From NCBI GenBank assembly GCA_902795955.1, contig CADBNJ010000126.1:1-7338 (forward strand): a stretch of 7,338 nt of DNA, given 5' to 3'. Under the pieces are notes generated by a model. That model was not told where the DNA came from, made no database searches, and saw only the letters and a program-made list of their open reading frames with translations. Shown piece after piece: positions 6,372 to 7,338 of the stretch (its first letter is position 1; the number at the start of each line of letters is the position of its first letter). Both the position numbers and the translations under genes were made by a program. This DNA comes from Oscillospiraceae bacterium. GTDB taxonomy: Bacteria; Bacillota; Clostridia; Saccharofermentanales; Saccharofermentanaceae.

Positions 6372-7338
6372 TTACTCTTCTTCCTTCTTGCTTCTGCGGA
6401 TGATGTATACCGCGATACCGGCTGAGATTGCAAGGCAGATAACTGCGAAGCTTACAACCATTGTTGCATCCTCACCGGTTGCAGGAACATACTTGCCGCC
6501 TGTTGTCTGTGATGCAGCCGTAGTATCAGCAGCTCCAGATGTATCCGTTGCCTCAGTCGTTCCGGACGCAGATGTGGTGAACGCCGATCCGGAAGGTACA
6601 GGCTCATCAGGATTTGTCGTTCCGGCAGCAGATGTCGTGTACGCAGATCCAGAAGGAGTCGGCTCAGTAGTCTCGCTTGCAGGTCCGGTAGTCTCACCTG
6701 CAGTAGTGGTAATCGAGGCCTCAGTTGTCGTTCCAGCTTCTGTTGTAGGACCTGCCTCTGTTGTAGGACCTGCCTCTGTCGTAGGTGTTACCTCAGTCGT
6801 AGGACCTGCTTCAGTTGTAGGTGTTACTTCAGTCGTAGGACCTGCTTCAGTTGTAGGTGTTACTTCAGTCGTAGGGCCTGCTTCTGTCGTAGGTGTTACT
6901 TCAGTCGTAGGACCTGCCTCTGTCGTAGGTGTTACTTCTGTCGTAGGGCCTGCCTCTGTTGTAGGTGTTACCTCTGTCGTAGGACCTGCCTCTGTTGTAG
7001 GTGTTACTTCAGTCGTAGGGCCTGCTTCTGTCGTAGGTGTTACCTCTGTCGTAGGACCTGCCTCCGTCGTAGGACCTGCTTCTGTCGTAGGGCCTGCCTC
7101 TGTCGTAGGACCTGCTTCTGTCGTAGGACCTGCCTCCGTCGTAGGACCTGCTTCAGTTGTAGGACCTGCCTCTGTCGTAGGACCTGCTTCTGTCGTAGGA
7201 CCTGCTTCAGTTGTAGGACCTGCTTCTGTTGTAGGTACTACAGCGATGCCGTCGACCATTACAACAGGTACTGTAGGAGTTACAACCTTACCTTCATTGA
7301 TCGTGATCGTGATGCTCACTGCCTGTGTGTATCCATCA
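6372..7338 (-). CDS. Thr-rich repeat surface protein with LPXTG-like C-terminus (5' partial)
   Basis: The reading frame stays open to the window edge, with DGYTQA encoded ahead of a GTG at 7319, so this is the C-terminal part of a larger secreted protein; the GTG is probably internal. Counting from that GTG, residues 1-28 are Val/Thr/Ile-rich and look like the last strands of an extracellular beta domain. Residues 29-196 are 28 six-residue repeats, 20 PTTEAG and 8 PTTEVT, forming a Pro/Thr-rich stalk that should be extended. Residues 197-275 are a Ser/Thr/Gly/Ala-rich spacer with a 17-residue motif present twice. Then come VPATGE at 278-283, a hydrophobic segment at about 285-307, and RRSKKEEE. 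This is the order of a sortase wall-sorting signal, with Val in place of the usual Leu; simple membrane anchoring is the alternative. Such stalks hold a domain away from the wall and are typical O-glycosylation targets. The N-terminal domain, which would give the function, lies outside the window. Confidence 0.88.
   Translation of the reverse strand, partial: DGYTQAVSITITINEGKVVTPTVPVVMVDGIAVVPTTEAGPTTEAGPTTEAGPTTEAGPTTEAGPTTEAGPTTEAGPTTEAGPTTEAGPTTEAGPTTEVTPTTEAGPTTEVTPTTEAGPTTEVTPTTEAGPTTEVTPTTEAGPTTEVTPTTEAGPTTEVTPTTEAGPTTEVTPTTEAGPTTEVTPTTEAGPTTEAGPTTEAGTTTEASITTTAGETTGPASETTEPTPSGSAYTTSAAGTTNPDEPVPSGSAFTTSASGTTEATDTSGAADTTAASQTTGGKYVPATGEDATMVVSFAVICLAISAGIAVYIIRRSKKEEE
6555..6665 (-). 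repeat. Two-copy 17-residue repeat in the surface protein spacer
   Basis: Residues 219-235 (EPTPSGSAYTTSAAGTT) and 239-255 (EPVPSGSAFTTSASGTT), numbered from the GTG at 7319, differ at three positions and lie 20 residues (60 bases) apart. They are a diverged tandem duplication inside the Ser/Thr-rich spacer and add further hydroxyl residues near the wall. Confidence 0.85.
6732..7235 (-). repeat. 28-copy, 18-bp in-frame tandem repeat array (PTTEAG/PTTEVT)
   Basis: The array is 504 bases of 18-base units. Read along the gene it is ten PTTEAG units, then eight PTTEVT-PTTEAG pairs (a 36-base higher-order period), then two PTTEAG units. Units differ mainly at third codon positions (ACA/ACG/ACT for Thr, GAA/GAG for Glu), so most of the array is old enough to have drifted at silent sites. 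One 36-base pair is an exact tandem duplicate (6804-6839 and 6840-6875), pointing to recent slippage or unequal crossover. Any change in unit number keeps the frame, so stalk length can vary freely. Confidence 0.97.

Noticed and set aside
6732..7235. CRISPR array
   Set aside because: The 18-base units abut without spacers, keep one reading frame and encode a regular Pro-Thr-Thr-Glu repeat, so this is a protein-coding tandem repeat.
7317..7319. GTG at 7319 as the true start of the surface protein
   Set aside because: No Shine-Dalgarno or signal peptide is seen, and the frame continues to the window edge; a wall-anchored protein needs an N-terminal export signal that must lie outside.

Overview
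The window looks like chromosomal DNA of a Gram-positive Clostridia-type bacterium (Bacillota), possibly a gut or rumen lineage. This rests on three things: a surface protein with a Thr-rich stalk, an LPXTG-like motif and a basic tail; a clostridial-style TATAAT box and rho-independent terminator; and several polytopic GT-C glycosyltransferases. No rRNA, tRNA, CRISPR array, transposase or phage gene is visible, and the species cannot be named from the sequence.

Layout: (1) 1-1347, plus strand, a 5'-truncated GT-C/GT39-like membrane glycosyltransferase. (2) 1344-2915, plus strand, a second GT39-like (ArnT/PMT_2-type) glycosyltransferase that overlaps the first by an ATGA junction. (3) 2916-3075, a convergent intergenic gap filled mostly by a 115-bp nested palindrome. 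(4) 3076-6264, minus strand, a 1062-residue protein that appears to fuse a Gpi18-like mannosyltransferase module to a PMT-type protein O-mannosyltransferase module, with an F5/8C (discoidin)-like insert in the PMT catalytic loop. (5) 6265-6371, a promoter for the fusion gene and a strong terminator for the gene upstream of it. (6) 6372-7338, minus strand, the C-terminal part of a surface protein with 28 six-residue PTTE-type repeats, an LPXTG-like VPATGE motif, a membrane segment and a basic tail.

Working model (inference): this is a surface-glycosylation locus. All three enzymes are of the GT-C class, which uses polyprenyl-phosphate-linked sugars on the outer face of the membrane. The Thr-rich stalk just upstream of the PMT fusion gene, on the same strand, is the kind of sequence that PMT enzymes O-mannosylate, so the two may be an enzyme-substrate pair. 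The first two glycosyltransferases could extend the glycan or modify wall polymers. The points most worth checking are the double GT-C fusion, its discoidin-like insert, the mucin-like neighbour and the long palindrome.
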